DNA of 64,000 bases from positions 41,374,106 through 41,438,105 of the forward strand of contig CM071573.1 of the NCBI GenBank assembly GCA_036426205.1, written 5' to 3'. The position numbers and the translations under genes were made by a program. Source of the DNA: Ascaphus truei (taxonomy: Eukaryota; Chordata; Amphibia; Anura; Ascaphidae). A model generated the notes under the pieces. The model was not told the origin of the DNA. It searched no databases and saw nothing but the letters and a program-made list of their open reading frames with translations. Below, in pieces: positions 46,893 to 58,041 of the stretch. Position 1 is the stretch's first letter. Each line of letters starts with the position of its first letter.

Positions 46893-47700
46893 TACCCACT
46901 CATACCGTGTACCTGCCTAACCCACTCATCCCGTGTACCTGCCAAACCCAGTCATTCCGTGTACCTGCCTAACCCAGTCATCCCGTGTACCTGCCTAACC
47001 CACTCATCCCGTGTACCTGCCTAACCCAGTCATCCCGTGTACCTGCCTAACCCAGTCATCCCGTGTACCTGCCTAACCCAGTCATCCCGTGTACCTGCCT
47101 AACCCACTCATCCCGTGTACCTGCCTAAACCCACTCATACCGTTACCGGCCTAACCCAGTCATCCGTGTTACCTGCCTAAACCCAGTCATCCCGTGTACA
47201 TGCCTAACCCCTCATCCGTGTACCTGCTAACCCATCATCAGCCTGTACATGCCGAACCCCACTCATCCCGTGAACCTGCTAACCACTGTATCCCGTGTAC
47301 CTGCCTAACCCATCATCCCATGTACCTGCCTAACCCACTCATCCCGTTGTACCTGCCTAACCCACATCCGTGTACCTGCTACCCATCATCCCGTGTACCT
47401 GCCTAACCCACTCATCCGTGTTACGCCTAAACCCACTCATCCCGTGTACCTGCCTAACCCACTATCATCGTGTCAACTGCCTCAACCCACCTCATTCCGT
47501 GTACCTGCACTAACCCCATCATCCGTGTCCCGCCTAACCCACTCATCCCGTGTACCTGCCTAACCCACTCATCCCGTGTACCTGCCTAACCCACTCATCC
47601 CGTGTACCTGCCTTACCCAGTCATCCCGTGTACCTGCCTAACCCACTCATCCCGTGTACCTGCCTAACCCACTCATCCCGTGTACCTGCCTAACCCACTT
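46893..47700. repeat. 26-bp minisatellite, about 31 units
   Basis: Unit cccgtgtacctgcctaaccc actcat (26 bp). Units are near-identical at both ends (46910-47130, 47530-47700). The centre (47130-47530) has many single-base insertions and losses, a pattern expected from raw long-read errors as well as from real decay. Confidence 0.93.
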
Positions 47701-48505
47701 GATGTACACTGTCTTGGCAAAACTTTGGTTTCTTGATGCAGACAGAAGAAGAAACACAATGTGGAGTTACTGTAGCTGTGTCATATGTAAGAATCTGGAA
47801 CAACAAGTTTTTTTTTATATGACATAAATACAAGTAGAAGTTAAACACTATTTGCATAATTTAGATCTGTCAAACACTTAACTCTCTACAAATCTTGTGA
47901 CACTAAAACACCCAGTCTATTTACTGAGGATTTCTAAACGCTGGCTGCGTTGTGTGCAGGGGTGCGGCTGTCTGTCCTGGACAGTTCATCGGGGAGATAG
48001 GAGCCTTGCCAGCGCTGGCCTTATCAGTGGGAGGTATTTGCATATTTCACTCTCCCCAGTCCCTGATCTGTGCTGATAACTTACTCTCTGCCAGGTGCAA
48101 TGTTCAAACACAAGCACAATGTTTCTGCCGGTAACCGGCCGTTATCAAGTGGGATTCTCTCGTTTGTATGGGACTATACAGTATAAAGGACTCCATTGTA
48201 ATCATATGGATATGTTATGCCACTTACACTTGATAAAGGCCAGTTACAGCCCCAAACCTGGTGTCTCTATTTGGCACAATACATTTTGCATGAAGGAAAC
48301 TCGTAGTGCTCTGATTCATCTACTTTACTTTGGATTTACTCTACATTTCTGTTAACCCGAAAAATGCAAGTTTGTTTTTCCATTTAACTTCATATACATG
48401 GTTCCAACAACAAAGTACAGTGGTATATCTAACAGGTGAAACATTTCCATTGGGAGGAGGTTTACAATTTTTATATATCATCTCTTGATGATAATATAGC
48501 TTGCA

Positions 48506-48796
48506 ATAATAACAACTTTATTTCACATAGCACTTTCTCCCATAGGGACTCAAAGCACTTCACAATTACAGTATAGTGGGCAGTACACAGCACATAGCAC
48601 ATAGGATTATTACAGACACAGCCCCTGCCCAGAGGAGCTTACAATCTGTGTTGGTTCCTGAGGCACAGGAAGATAAAGTGACTTGACCAAGGTCACAAGG
48701 TGCTGACACAGAGGCATTGAATCGGGTTCCCCTGTTTGAAAATTCAGTGTAATTGTTTACAGTCAGTGTCTTCACTCACTGAGCCGCTCCTTCTCC
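48506..48796 (-). mobile_element. CORE-SINE, copy 6
   Basis: acagcccctgcccagaggag, cttacaatctgtgttgg and gtgacttgaccaaggtcaca, ending cactgagccgctccttctcc. Its 3' end (48506-48600), with aacaactttatttcacatag, is longer than in the other copies. Confidence 0.75.
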
Positions 48797-49329
48797 CTCC
48801 AGGCCTCATGTCAACAGTTTGTGTTTGCTCTGTTCTGTGTTTGCAGAGTGATTTGTGATGCAGTTACTAGTCAGACAGATGCATGTGTGGCAGATATGTC
48901 TGAAATCGGTGTTAACAGAGAAATTCAACGCATCATTTTGTCACGATACCGATAGGTAAAACCGTTACTTATGACTAATTGAACTTTTTTAAGAAAGCCA
49001 ATAACACTGATAAGTTGTTAAGAAAAAGGTTTGACCCACTTACATTGAACTGCCCCATAAAATATACAGAGGGCCAAATGTAATGTTAATCAGGGTGCAT
49101 ATTGATTCATTATAGCTTTGTGCTTGGTGCAGAGCTCACTGAGAGCACTGCATAAAGAATGTAGCAATATGTACCATTCATGATCTTTGCTGGGAAAAGG
49201 AGACTGTAGAATCTTTGGTGGAATAGATTCATTTTGCCAGAAAAATGTTCTATGGGCTTTATGTAGCAAAGTCGTTATTGTGTCTCAAGTCACACTTCTA
49301 TATCCCTACGCCAGGCTGCATCTATGTAT

Positions 49330-49745
49330 TAATGGAAAGTGCGCCATTTCCGGGGATGTCTGCGCCTGCCTGCGATGAGAGGAGGGCAGCGATGGATTTC
49401 CAGATCCGAAGCACCATGGCACTTACCTGGTGCCGCCTTTTCCGTGCTTTCACCCCCTCGTTGCACGGCGTCTCGTTGCCATGGCAATGCGATGTCAGGA
49501 TGTCATTTGACGCTGCACCTTCATGTTGCCATGGCAACGAGACGCCGTGTGACGTTGCAGCGTCATTTGACGCTGCAGAAAGAAGGAGAAGGTAGCAGGA
49601 GGGTGGAGGTGGCAGCAAGTAAGGAACTTCCCATCAGGCCCAATCGGCCACAGAGCGCAGCCTCTGTGTATGGGGGAGGACATTTTTGCCGCCTGAATAT
49701 TTTGGCGCCCTAGGCCCGGGCCTAATGGCAAATCCGCCACTGGAT
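49330..49745. mobile_element. GC-rich transposon remnant ending CCTAGGCCCGGGCC
   Basis: The right end gcgccctaggcccgggccta and aaatccgccactgg matches the right end of 52901-53641. The middle has gacgctgca, catggcaacgagacgcc and similar units in both directions. I could not place the left end. Confidence 0.45.
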
Positions 49746-50462
49746 GATGGATTTATGGAGCAAATAGGAGTGAGGGCAGAGTTACATTTGCATATTGGCT
49801 CAGGTCTACATATCAGTAATAGTTTGGCTGGCATTACATTTATTGACGGTTTTCTGCGTTGATTTTCTCCATCACCATAAAAGGTGGCATCAGTCCTTTT
49901 TTGGTGCAAGATACTAGCTTAGCATAAACCCAAATTGTACAACAGTAGAAATACACTTCATAAATATGGAACTGCGTCAGTGCAGACGTACTCTTGATAT
50001 ATGGAGTCCTATGTACCAAATTGCCTCCACCAGGAACATTATACTTTATAAAAGTAATGTGTTGTTTTTATCCCAGTTGAGCAGTTTTACATGGCACAGA
50101 TATGTTGTACGACTGTGTGTGCATCAGAAGAGGTCAGTTGAAGGACAGTGCACATTTTTGTGAGGAGTATGAGGGAGAATGTTGCAATCTGATGGGTGGG
50201 TCTCCATAATCACCCAAAGTGTGTGACTTCATTTATGGGCAAAGGAGAAGAATAATCTTTGAATCGGTTGCATTATCATTACATCACAAAGGACATCTGT
50301 GCTTTCTTACTATATAACTTCAGCCATTTGTTTGGCAGGTTTATGGTTCTTTTTATGATTAAAAGAGTGCTGAGTTATGGTTCACAGGAGAAGATGATTA
50401 TAGATATTATGCAGTGACGTCTATTATACCAGACCTTTGATTGATTTTGATTGTCATATTAA

Positions 50463-50852
50463 AGCTGCATTCCCACCTAACAAACCCCCCTGTTTTTTAC
50501 TATATGGGTATCGGGAGTCATTCGGGGCTGAACCGCACTGTTTCAGCTGTGGGGACCCCGTTTACAGAGATACTTACTGGTAAAGATACCGGCATTGCTT
50601 CCCAGTTTAAGGGGGATTAAATTGGCCATTCAATAGGAAGCCACAATTGATAATGTTGCGACTTTTTATTGGCCTGAGATTTTTGTTGCCATTTTGTTTC
50701 CCCTACAGGGAGATTTGAACCCAATAACTTCACTGGTAATTATCCCAGCAACCGGAGTGTCCCAGAGCTAAAAAAAAATAGTATGGCTCATGTCTGGGGG
50801 ACCCCCTGTACCAATGCTGTAAGAAAATAAACAATAGGGGTCAACTGCTGCT
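50463..50852. mobile_element. TTAA-flanked element, 390 bp
   Basis: TTAA at 50459-50462 and 50853-50856. Left end agctgcattccc; right end, inverted, agcagcagttgacc. The interior is shared with 8214-8440. Same superfamily as 13966-15387 and 18695-19017. Confidence 0.65.
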
Positions 50853-51216
50853 TTAAGTAGGAAAACTTGATTTATCGAGTGACCTCCTCATTCAGCCGGA
50901 CTTGATCCATATTTCCCCATTTCCTCTCTGTATCCTTTGGACTGTAATTTATATTCATTGAACATCACTTTTGTTAATCTGTGAGATGAACGCAACAACC
51001 TGCTGGAGACCTTTCCACACACTGAATGTTTTCATTCTGTGTCATGCACATGTGTTTTTACAAGCAGCAGCACCTTTTCTGTATGATTTTAATTGTTATA
51101 GATTCCATGTGGCAGCCACGTCCAAGATACCAGTTAGAGACTATGAAGCGTATGTATTAAGTGTAGCAGCTGGAGCATAGAGACGGTACCAATTGACATC
51201 AATGTATCAAGGTTTA

Positions 51217-51655
51217 CTTTGTGCCCAGGACAGACTTGAAAACGACAAGTAAGGCCTCGGCCATGCTCCCTGCTGGCGTGCTGAGGCGCAGGGAAAGCGG
51301 GTGCTTTCCCTGGCCTTGCGGTTGCTTACGTCACGCGCTGTCAGCGGGCCGTCAGGGGGCGGGCGCGTCACTGGCCGGGGGCGGGCCAGTGACGTCACAG
51401 ACCTGGTTCGCCCTCAATGGGTGAACCGCTCACGTGACCGGCCTGTCGCGCCGGCAAGCGGGGGAATGTTAAATTCCCCTAAGACCTGCGCAGGTGAGCC
51501 CCTACTAAAGCTGCTCTAATTGCGGCTGTAGGGGCTCAGTGCTGAGCGGGAGCGCGCCTCAGCGCGCTTCCGCCAGCAAGCAAGTAACATGGCCGAGGCC
51601 TAACTCTCACTGTATGTTTTTCCCTGGTAAAATATTTTATAAAGAAATAAAGAAA
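51217..51655 (+). mobile_element. LINE 3' tail split by a MITE
   Basis: ctttgtgcccaggacagact and tgaaaacgacaag before the MITE; taactctcactgtatg, ccctggtaaaatattttata and aagaaataaagaaaa after it. Same 3' end as 6185-6260 and 14455-14575. Confidence 0.7.
51253..51600. mobile_element. Harbinger-like MITE GGCCTCGGCCATG
   Basis: TAA at 51250-51252 and 51601-51603 and exact terminal repeats ggcctcggccatg/catggccgaggcc. The interior is CpG-rich with ggaaagcgggtgctttccct and cagtgacgtcacagacctgg. The empty site is inferable from other copies of the LINE tail, which read gaggtaactctcaatg across this point. Confidence 0.85.
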
Positions 51656-51853
51656 AGGTTCTTTGTAGCAGTTTTGCTTTGCATTTCAAATTCGTTGGGG
51701 AAAGTTTATAGCAGGATTTAGAGAAGGGTAATTTAAATGTTCCAGGTTTGGTGTTAACCTCTGCTCCAAAGAGACCTGCGTCAAATGTAAAGATAATCAA
51801 GTTTTGGACATAAAGGCTCATATTGCGTCATCTTAATATTTACCCTGTACATC

Positions 51854-52153
51854 AGTTTTTTTTAACCTTTTTTTTGGTTAAGGAACCCTATAATTATTTT
51901 GTGAAATTCTGCGGAACCCCGACTCTCTCTAATAGCATGTCTGAGATCAGATGCATTGTAAGGAACCCCAACCCTCTCTAATAGCGCGTCTGAGATCAGG
52001 TGCTTTGTAAACCCCAGGCCTCTCTAATAACTTGTCAGATCATATATTCTTCTGTATTTGGTACTGTTGTCAAATTACCTGAAAATTGCAGAGAACCTTT
52101 TAGGGGGGCCTGGGGAACCCAAGGTCTCCTAGGAACCCCTGTTGAAAAAACAC
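51854..52153. mobile_element. Inverted-repeat element with an internal 50-bp tandem repeat
   Basis: Ends agttttttttaacc and, inverted, agtgttttttcaac. Inside, ggaaccccgactctctctaa and tagcatgtctgagatcag recur three times (51915-52035) with decay. Probably a hAT MITE; no exact duplication was found. Confidence 0.5.
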
Positions 52154-52268
52154 TACCCTAGATCTTCAACGTGCAACACGTATACATGTGCATATCTGAC
52201 TATAATGGAAATACTGTGCATTGCTAAAATGAAAGCGTTGGAAAAGGATAACCTGTTTTTCCTTGCAG

Positions 52269-52346
52269 CCCTTAAGGTCATCCTCTGAAAGTGTCTATTC
52301 CAGACCCGGTTCAAGCATTCCTGGTTCTCCGGGTCATACTATTTGT
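52269..52346 (+). CDS. ABLIM1: ABLIM1 exon: Ser-rich linker 1
   Basis: Acceptor ccttgcag ends at 52268, donor gtgagt starts at 52347. It has 26 codons, phase 0 to 0, reading PLRSSSESVYSRP then GSSIPGSPGHTIC. This low-complexity Ser/Pro stretch right after LIM4 is conserved in ABLIM1 and is probably a phosphorylated linker; that role is an inference. The symmetric length (78 nt) lets it be skipped without a frameshift. The last residue is Cys. Confidence 0.92.
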
Positions 52347-52648
52347 GTGAGTACCTGCTATTTTTATGGCATTATTCTTTATGATTGAGAACAATGTTTC
52401 TACATCTGAATTCTACAAGGAATCGCTGCATATATGATCCCTTTGCTGAAGCGCTTTGCGTTTTTATGCATTTAAAAAAAAAAAAAATCCTAAACCAAAA
52501 TAAAAAAACATTTTTACAACCAAAAGAGCAGTGAAGGTGCCCAGCCCAAATGTATATACAAGATGTACCTGCATGGTGACTTCAACAGGTTTAACTCATT
52601 GGAGAGCCCTCTGGGGTCCCATTGGTAACTGTCTTTTTGTCTTTGCAG

Positions 52649-52801
52649 GCTAAAGTAGACAACGAGATCCTGGATTACAAGGACCTAGCTGCCATCCCAA
52701 AAGTCAAAGCCATTTATGACATAGAACGGCCCGATCTCATTACATACGAGTCCTTCTATACGTCCAACTATGAGGACAGGCAGGAAAAGCAAGAGGGAGA
52801 G
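52649..52801 (+). CDS. ABLIM1: ABLIM1 exon: DYKDLAAIPKVKAIYD linker segment
   Basis: Acceptor ctttgcag ends at 52648; donor gtaaga starts at 52802. It has 51 codons, phase 0 to 0. It contains the family signature DNEILDYKDLAAIPKVKAIY followed by DIERPDLITYES, the strongest evidence that this is ABLIM1: the paralogues keep the pattern but differ at several positions. The end, YEDRQEKQEGE, is charged. The preceding intron is only 302 nt, the shortest in the window. No known catalytic function; this is part of the disordered scaffold between LIM4 and the headpiece. Confidence 0.95.
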
Positions 52802-52900
52802 GTAAGAAGTCTTGTGTCGGTACTTTGTAGAGTATCTTTTGATTTTATCAGACAGCTTATTGTCGTTGTAATTGGTAAATTGCTTCTTAAAACAACACAG

Positions 52901-53641
52901 GGCCGACCTTACCTTTGGTGGTGTTCCAAGGCGGCATGCCAGCAGCAGGGCCCCTCCCACTGCAGCGTCATGATGTCATGGCGTAACGTGATATTGCGTC
53001 GCCATGACAATGCGATGCTGCAGAAGGAAGTTCGCTCCGCATAAGTTAAGACTCCAGTGCACGTGCACATTAGCGCACGCACCTTCCGCAGCTACACCCA
53101 TCCCTTGGGCTGAACAGTGGGGGGGTCCTGCGCCTGTTCGGGGACTCCCCAACTCCCTCCTCCAGCTCTCTCCCCATCCTGTCGGGGGGAATTTGGATCC
53201 CGGCGCCGACAGGTCGAGGAAGAGGGAACGCGGGCACCCTGAAGGCACGGAGCCCAAGGTAAACGCCTTACTCACTTTACCCAAAGGCTGTCCCTGGCTA
53301 AATGGCTGGGTAGGCGACAGTCTTGAGCATTTGTTAATTGTGGGCATTTGGGCTTAGCTGTGTGGTGCAGATTTGAGAATTTGGGAGACTTGCTTCAAAC
53401 CCTGGTGAGTAGCAGAGGTTGTGATGTTGTGGATGTCATTATCAAGTACCACCCAGTTACTGGAGGAGGAGGTAGAAGACCTTTACAGACACGCCACACT
53501 CTCCCCCGGCAATCAGTTTCATTGTTGCGGGGAAGATTGCGGGGCCTCTGTAACCACAGAACCGGCCACACCAAAATTTGCCGCCCTTGAATTTCGCTGC
53601 CCTAGGCCCAGACCTAGTAGGCCTATGCCTTAATACGGGCC
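52901..53641. mobile_element. GC-rich transposon remnant
   Basis: Left end cagggccgacctta, right end ggcctatgccttaatacggg (inverted, cccgtattaaggcatagg). The interior is GC-rich, with gcgtcatgatgtcatggcgt and catgacaatgcgatgctgca in opposite sense. Open frames over it are not gene-like. Confidence 0.5.
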
Positions 53642-53643
53642 TC

Positions 53644-53759
53644 GCTTCAGCACAAGTGGCTCAGTTTTTGATTGAGCCACTTGTGCTGAAGCTGGCATAC
53701 ACTAAAAACCTGACCTGTTGGGGGGGGGGGGGCTTGAGGACTGGAGTTGGGTACCCCTG
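53644..53759. mobile_element. Palindromic hAT MITE, copy k (left end lost)
   Basis: cttcagcacaagtggctcag, attgagccacttgtgctgaa and ggactggagttgggtacccc. It starts where the preceding element ends, so the left arm was lost at that junction. Confidence 0.75.
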
Positions 53760-54006
53760 GTTTACAGCACTGATGCTTTAAAACATCTCGCAATTGTAAA
53801 GCCCTGGGACCCGCAGATCATCGCCAGGTTAATGGTGTTTCTTTGTGATCAACCTTTACAGTCTCTTGAATAAGAAAAAAACCTATATTCAAAGCACACA
53901 CTCTACATGGCTCCATATACCAAGGGAATTTGCAGAATTAGTACAGGCTCATCTGCAGGAACAGGAAATCCTTTCACTTGCCAGTGATTTTAAGGAGTCG
54001 GTGATA

Positions 54007-54094
54007 GGGGTTATTTATTAAACTGAGATAGTGCCAATCCCATTGACTTAAACTGGAGTTTCAATGCAGGATCACAGCTTCATAAATAACCCCC
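54007..54094. mobile_element. 88-bp foldback GGGGTTATTTATTAA
   Basis: ggggttatttattaaactga mirrored by cttcataaataacccc. A related left arm (gggggttattcattaaaggg) is at 27524-27543. Confidence 0.65.
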
Positions 54095-54485
54095 ATGTAC
54101 TTTGCTTATTTCACAAATGCTGGCAAATATTTATACCCTGGGTGTTTCAATGTGTGAGGAGACGGTACGGGTAAGAATACTGTGGTTACAACTTCTAATA
54201 TATTTGAATCCATATGTACAATACAGACATTTTTGTAAGTAGTGATTGCCCATGTTGTCCCAAGAGCGAGGGACATTCAGAGCCCTTGTCTGAAGAAGAG
54301 AATTGCAAAGTCTCCAAAGCTCACAATAATAATAATAATTATCATGTCTGTGAATGCACCGATATCACATCCTACAACATACTGTATGCAAATTCCAGAT
54401 CCGTAGCCCAAAAGGCTATTAGTGAAAGAGTGTTTGTTTCTTCCCTCCCAACGATCTCCAATAACAAAATCACTTTTGTCAACAG

Positions 54486-54530
54486 CTTCAGAGTCCCCGA
54501 AGTGACAGGTCCTCCACTCACAATGAGCGA
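54486..54530 (+). other. Candidate cassette exon between two ABLIM1 linker exons
   Basis: Between exons 52649-52801 and 56939-56974 there is an acceptor (tttgtcaacag, ending 54485) and a strong donor (cga|gtaagt, from 54531). The 45 nt between them are open in the required phase 0 and encode LQSPRSDRSSTHNER, a Ser/Arg-rich peptide of the same character as the flanking linker. A pyrimidine run (54438-54458) and a branch-like ccaataac lie upstream. I do not recognise the peptide from known ABLIM1 isoforms, so this may be real, species-specific or a chance pairing. Confidence 0.35.
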
Positions 54531-56439
54531 GTAAGTCAGGAGTGAGCTGCCTGTGCTTTACTAGTGAACTAATCCTTGCATTAGTCCTACCTTCCGGCCA
54601 CTCACTGTCTGTGTCTCCTCTGCTTTCTCTGCTACACTAACAGTATTACAGGACAGAACACTTCTTTCTGTTTGCATCCTGACTTCCATAGACTCCTTCT
54701 GCTTCTTATTGATAAAATCGGTGATAACTTCTGAAATCCGTGAGATTTGAGGTTTCTGAACCCAAAAATTGCATTTTAATGAAAAAGGGCTTAATTAACT
54801 GAATGAGCCTGAGACGCTATTGAATCGGATTACAAATAAGGGAGATGCGCTCACAATCCGTGAGATTTGGCATGTCTGTAAAAGATCAAGGGGCATATTC
54901 ACTAAATAATGTTAAGCAGTAAATCACTTTATGGCCATTTACTTGACTTTGGTGTAAGGTGCCTTATTGCTTAGCATTGGCAACATTAAATATGGTTCCT
55001 AATGTCTGAAAACAATACCAGGTTGGTTAATAGTGGGGAACAATGCAGAAAGATGGTGTCACGGGGATATGAGGCCACTGTTTAGTAACCAGGCTCCCCA
55101 TTTTAACTAGAAAATTCCTTCTATTATCTGTTCAGACAATGACATTTGCAATGCTCGGGAATACTGAGGATGAGCACTGTAACAATAACACAATGTGAGC
55201 GGTTATTTGGGTCAGCGGCCCTGGCTATATCATTTATTCATGCCAGAAAGTTTCATTTATTCACGGTGCATGTAGGAAGCTATTTAATCAGAAATGTACC
55301 CTTTCCTTCTTGGGTGAGCAATGTGGGGCTGTTAGAATCGGTCCGGTTGTCTGTATGGCGTGAAAGTGAGCCTCTTTAGTGCAAGAGAGACACTAACACA
55401 CAGCAAATGAAAACTATAGTAAGTGGGTTACATTTAGTCCTTGGGTTAGTCACATGGATCATTTGTACACTATCTGCATCTTGTGTGCAGTATCCCATGG
55501 CAGCCTGCAGTGCCACCTAGTGTTGATACATTACAGGTGCAGTAAGTCTATTTTTATTATCTCAAGTCAGAAATTCAGACACCTGTTTATTTTCATCTAA
55601 GTGCACCCCACAATATTACTACTGTATAAGGAAGTAAAAGCACCTATATAAGCCATCACAGCCCGCAAAAAGTGTTCTCATGGACCAATTTTACTAGATA
55701 TTGATTGCTAATCTGTTATATGAATAATGTGCATTTCTAATTAGCTGCTCTAAAATACAGTGCTATTCATTTTCTCCTATATGTCCTAAAGCCAGTAAGA
55801 AATGACTATGCCTGCAGGACATATATTTATGGTGCTAATGGCCTCTGGTGGTTTGTATTCAGCCAGCACTTAAAGGACAGCGTGCTAATAGACTATAACG
55901 AGATGCTTTGCAGTGTCACAGTTACGAGTCCTGCTCAAGGCCACTTTTTACTCATTTGGACAACCTGACTCCAATCTATTTTTCTGTGCACTGTCTACTT
56001 CTCACTTCAAAAGGCCATGGGAGTTAATTACTGTATCGTGAAGACTGTATTAATGCCATGCCAGTAATTTCTCATTCCTTGCCAAGATGCTTTCTTCCAA
56101 GTTTGATAGACTTCCTATTTCTTTGGTGGACAAGGTTCAGTTACGACACGGCAAACTTACTGATGCATGAAACTGGGAGAAAAACCCCTGCAAATTCATT
56201 CCATCACAATATGTGATCTCTGGCGCTGTCATTTACTGCAGTGCATGGAACATTACCCACAACTTACCAATACAAGCAGAGCTAAATTGGCACAACATAC
56301 ATAGATACACTGACACATGGGACACAGATCCACAGAAGGGTGCAAAGCTTCAGCACGCCTCGGCTCCCATGCATACGATTGGGAGTGAGGCGGGTAAAGC
56401 TTAGCACCCTTTCGTGGACCTGGGCCATAGTGGGATATA

Positions 56440-56600
56440 CATCAGTCTCCCGGCTGCAAAACGGGGGCATAAGTGGAACTGCACCAGATTTATCAATGTA
56501 AAAAATCCCATTGCCTTCAATGAGATTTATTTTCTCAGGCCTAGTGCAATTTGTGCTCCAGTTTTGTCCCACTGGAAGTCTTTGATACATAACCCGCAAT
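56440..56600. repeat. Foldback repeat gatacatcag...gatacataacc
   Basis: ggatatacatcagtctcccg, aaaacgggggcataagtgga and actgcaccagatttatcaat are mirrored, imperfectly, by gtgctccagttttgtcccac and gaagtctttgatacataacc. Related sequence is at 56650-56800 and 5700-5890. Ends uncertain. Confidence 0.45.
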
Positions 56601-56938
56601 TTGGTATATGTCTATGTATAAATAAATATATCTTCCAGCAGCAATAGTAAGGCAAAAAAATAGCACCAGGTTTATCCAAGAAACATCTCTCCATTACTAC
56701 CAGTGTGATTGTTTTCCTTGATTAAGCGGATGCTATTTTCTGCCCCAGTTTGCAGGCAGGAGACTTTGATACACAACTCCCATAGTCTAAATAATTGCGC
56801 TAGCATTAATATTTTGCCACAGCTACCAGCCTGGGAACGTGATATACAGCCCACATTCTGTTACGCGTCGCAGGTACACGCTTTGGTTACACACTATAAG
56901 AACAACACCGATGCTAAATATGCCATTTTGTTTTTCAG

Positions 56939-56974
56939 TCTCCAAGGACTCTGTCCCCAACGCCCTCTGCAGAG
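56939..56974 (+). CDS. ABLIM1: ABLIM1 small exon: SPRTLSPTPSAE
   Basis: A 36-nt exon with a strong pyrimidine tract and acceptor (tttgtttttcag) and donor gag|gtgagt. It encodes exactly 12 residues, SPRTLSPTPSAE, phase 0 to 0. The motif is characteristic of the ABLIM linker, with repeated Ser/Thr-Pro sites suited to proline-directed kinases (inference). Its size and symmetry make it a natural cassette microexon. Confidence 0.93.
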
Positions 56975-58041
56975 GTGAGTACCCCCTTTGACCTAAAGGC
57001 GCAGCTTTCCTGAATGGTAACGCGACTCCTGAATCCCCCACTGAAATATATAAACGGGTCCAATTAAAGACTTGATTTAACTCTTTGCTGCCAAAGGAGT
57101 GAAACTTCCAAAGTAGTTTACCTTTAGACAAGCCTTGAAGTCTTTATTCTTATTGTATTGTGTTGTTGATTATTTTAAAGTACAATTTCCACAATTTTCA
57201 CATTATTATTTTGAACAAATGTCATTGGTATTCATTTATCACAGGGGTCGTGTACTTATTTGTGCCTTCCTAATTTTCCATTTGGTAGCTGCATAGAGAG
57301 CATTAACTTTATCACAGCTCCTTTAATGTACTTAGTAGAGATGGGTGAATCAGCCAAAATCAGTTTCCTAAATTCCCCCCCCCCCCCATAAATCCGTTCC
57401 GCGGTGTAAAATCCATCTGCAGAATGGTCCAGTTTCAATCTGTGCGGATTAATCAAAAACCGCCATTGGAAACAATCCGCTGGTGGATTTTAAGAATTCA
57501 ATCTGCGGATTCTGAATCCGGGGGTTGGGTTGTCGGTGATAAAAAAAAATAATAATAATAAAAAATCTGAAAAACACTAATCGCCATTTTTGATAAATTG
57601 ATTCAGAGAAATATGCAGCCAAAGGAACCAGCAGATTTAGATACACCCCCCCCCCCCCCCCCAAATCACCCATCTCTAACACTTAGTGTAGCCCTACATT
57701 GATCTCTGCAGGTTATTCATTCTATATTGTACTTATTAGATTGTTTCGTAGCTCTGACAAATAGCTTTTCAACTTTAGTCCTGAAAGCCCAACTCAGACC
57801 AGCACAATACTGTAACCAGGATCATAAAAGGCCCAGACTGGTGTTATTAGGGATAGAGAAAGGAGTGCTGCGGACATTGCAGTGTTTTTTTAAATCCCTA
57901 AAATATTATTAGACTTGAGTTTTTCCCCAAAATAGAAAACCTTGTCACCAGGACAAAACCAGGAAAAGTTAATGACAAAATTACAAACACTAATGAGGGT
58001 TTCTGTAGGAACATCAACTTTTCTCATCTAATTCTTCTTAG
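56975..58041. other. ABLIM1 intron
   Basis: Only one element is clear: a 343-bp inverted-repeat element at 57336-57678. The sequence at 56650-56800 looks like a diverged copy of the foldback repeat at 56440-56600. Nothing else is assignable. Confidence 0.7.
57336..57678. mobile_element. Inverted-repeat element TAGAGATGGGTGA
   Basis: tagagatgggtgaatcagcc at the left, caaatcacccatctcta at the right. Flanks gtacttag and acacttag match at 6 of 8. Contains C runs and atccgc/gcggat motifs in both senses. Confidence 0.65.

Larger units (their letters stand above)
40736..52268. other. ABLIM1 intron with two minisatellites
   Basis: Contains a hAT MITE, a pogo-like element, a 27-bp minisatellite, a GT microsatellite, two Harbinger-like MITEs, a 26-bp minisatellite, a CORE-SINE, a TTAA element and a LINE tail split by a MITE. 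I see nothing assignable at 40736-41496, 41669-41991, 42224-42730, 43200-43570, 43770-43960, 45345-46530, 47705-48505, 48800-49330, 49750-50455, 50857-51205 and 51660-51850. Confidence 0.75.
52802..56938. other. ABLIM1 intron
   Basis: Includes a GC-rich transposon remnant (52901-53641), a truncated hAT MITE, an 88-bp foldback element, the candidate cassette exon at 54486-54530, and a foldback repeat at about 56440-56600. The stretches 53770-54000 and 54540-56430 show no element I can assign. Confidence 0.7.

Noticed and set aside
46893..47700. CRISPR-like regular repeat
   Set aside because: Units are directly tandem with no unique spacers, in a vertebrate intron; this is a minisatellite.
54214..54534. 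106-residue frame that overlaps the candidate cassette exon
   Set aside because: It is in a different frame from the one ABLIM1 needs, has an Asn run from an AAT microsatellite, and no domain.
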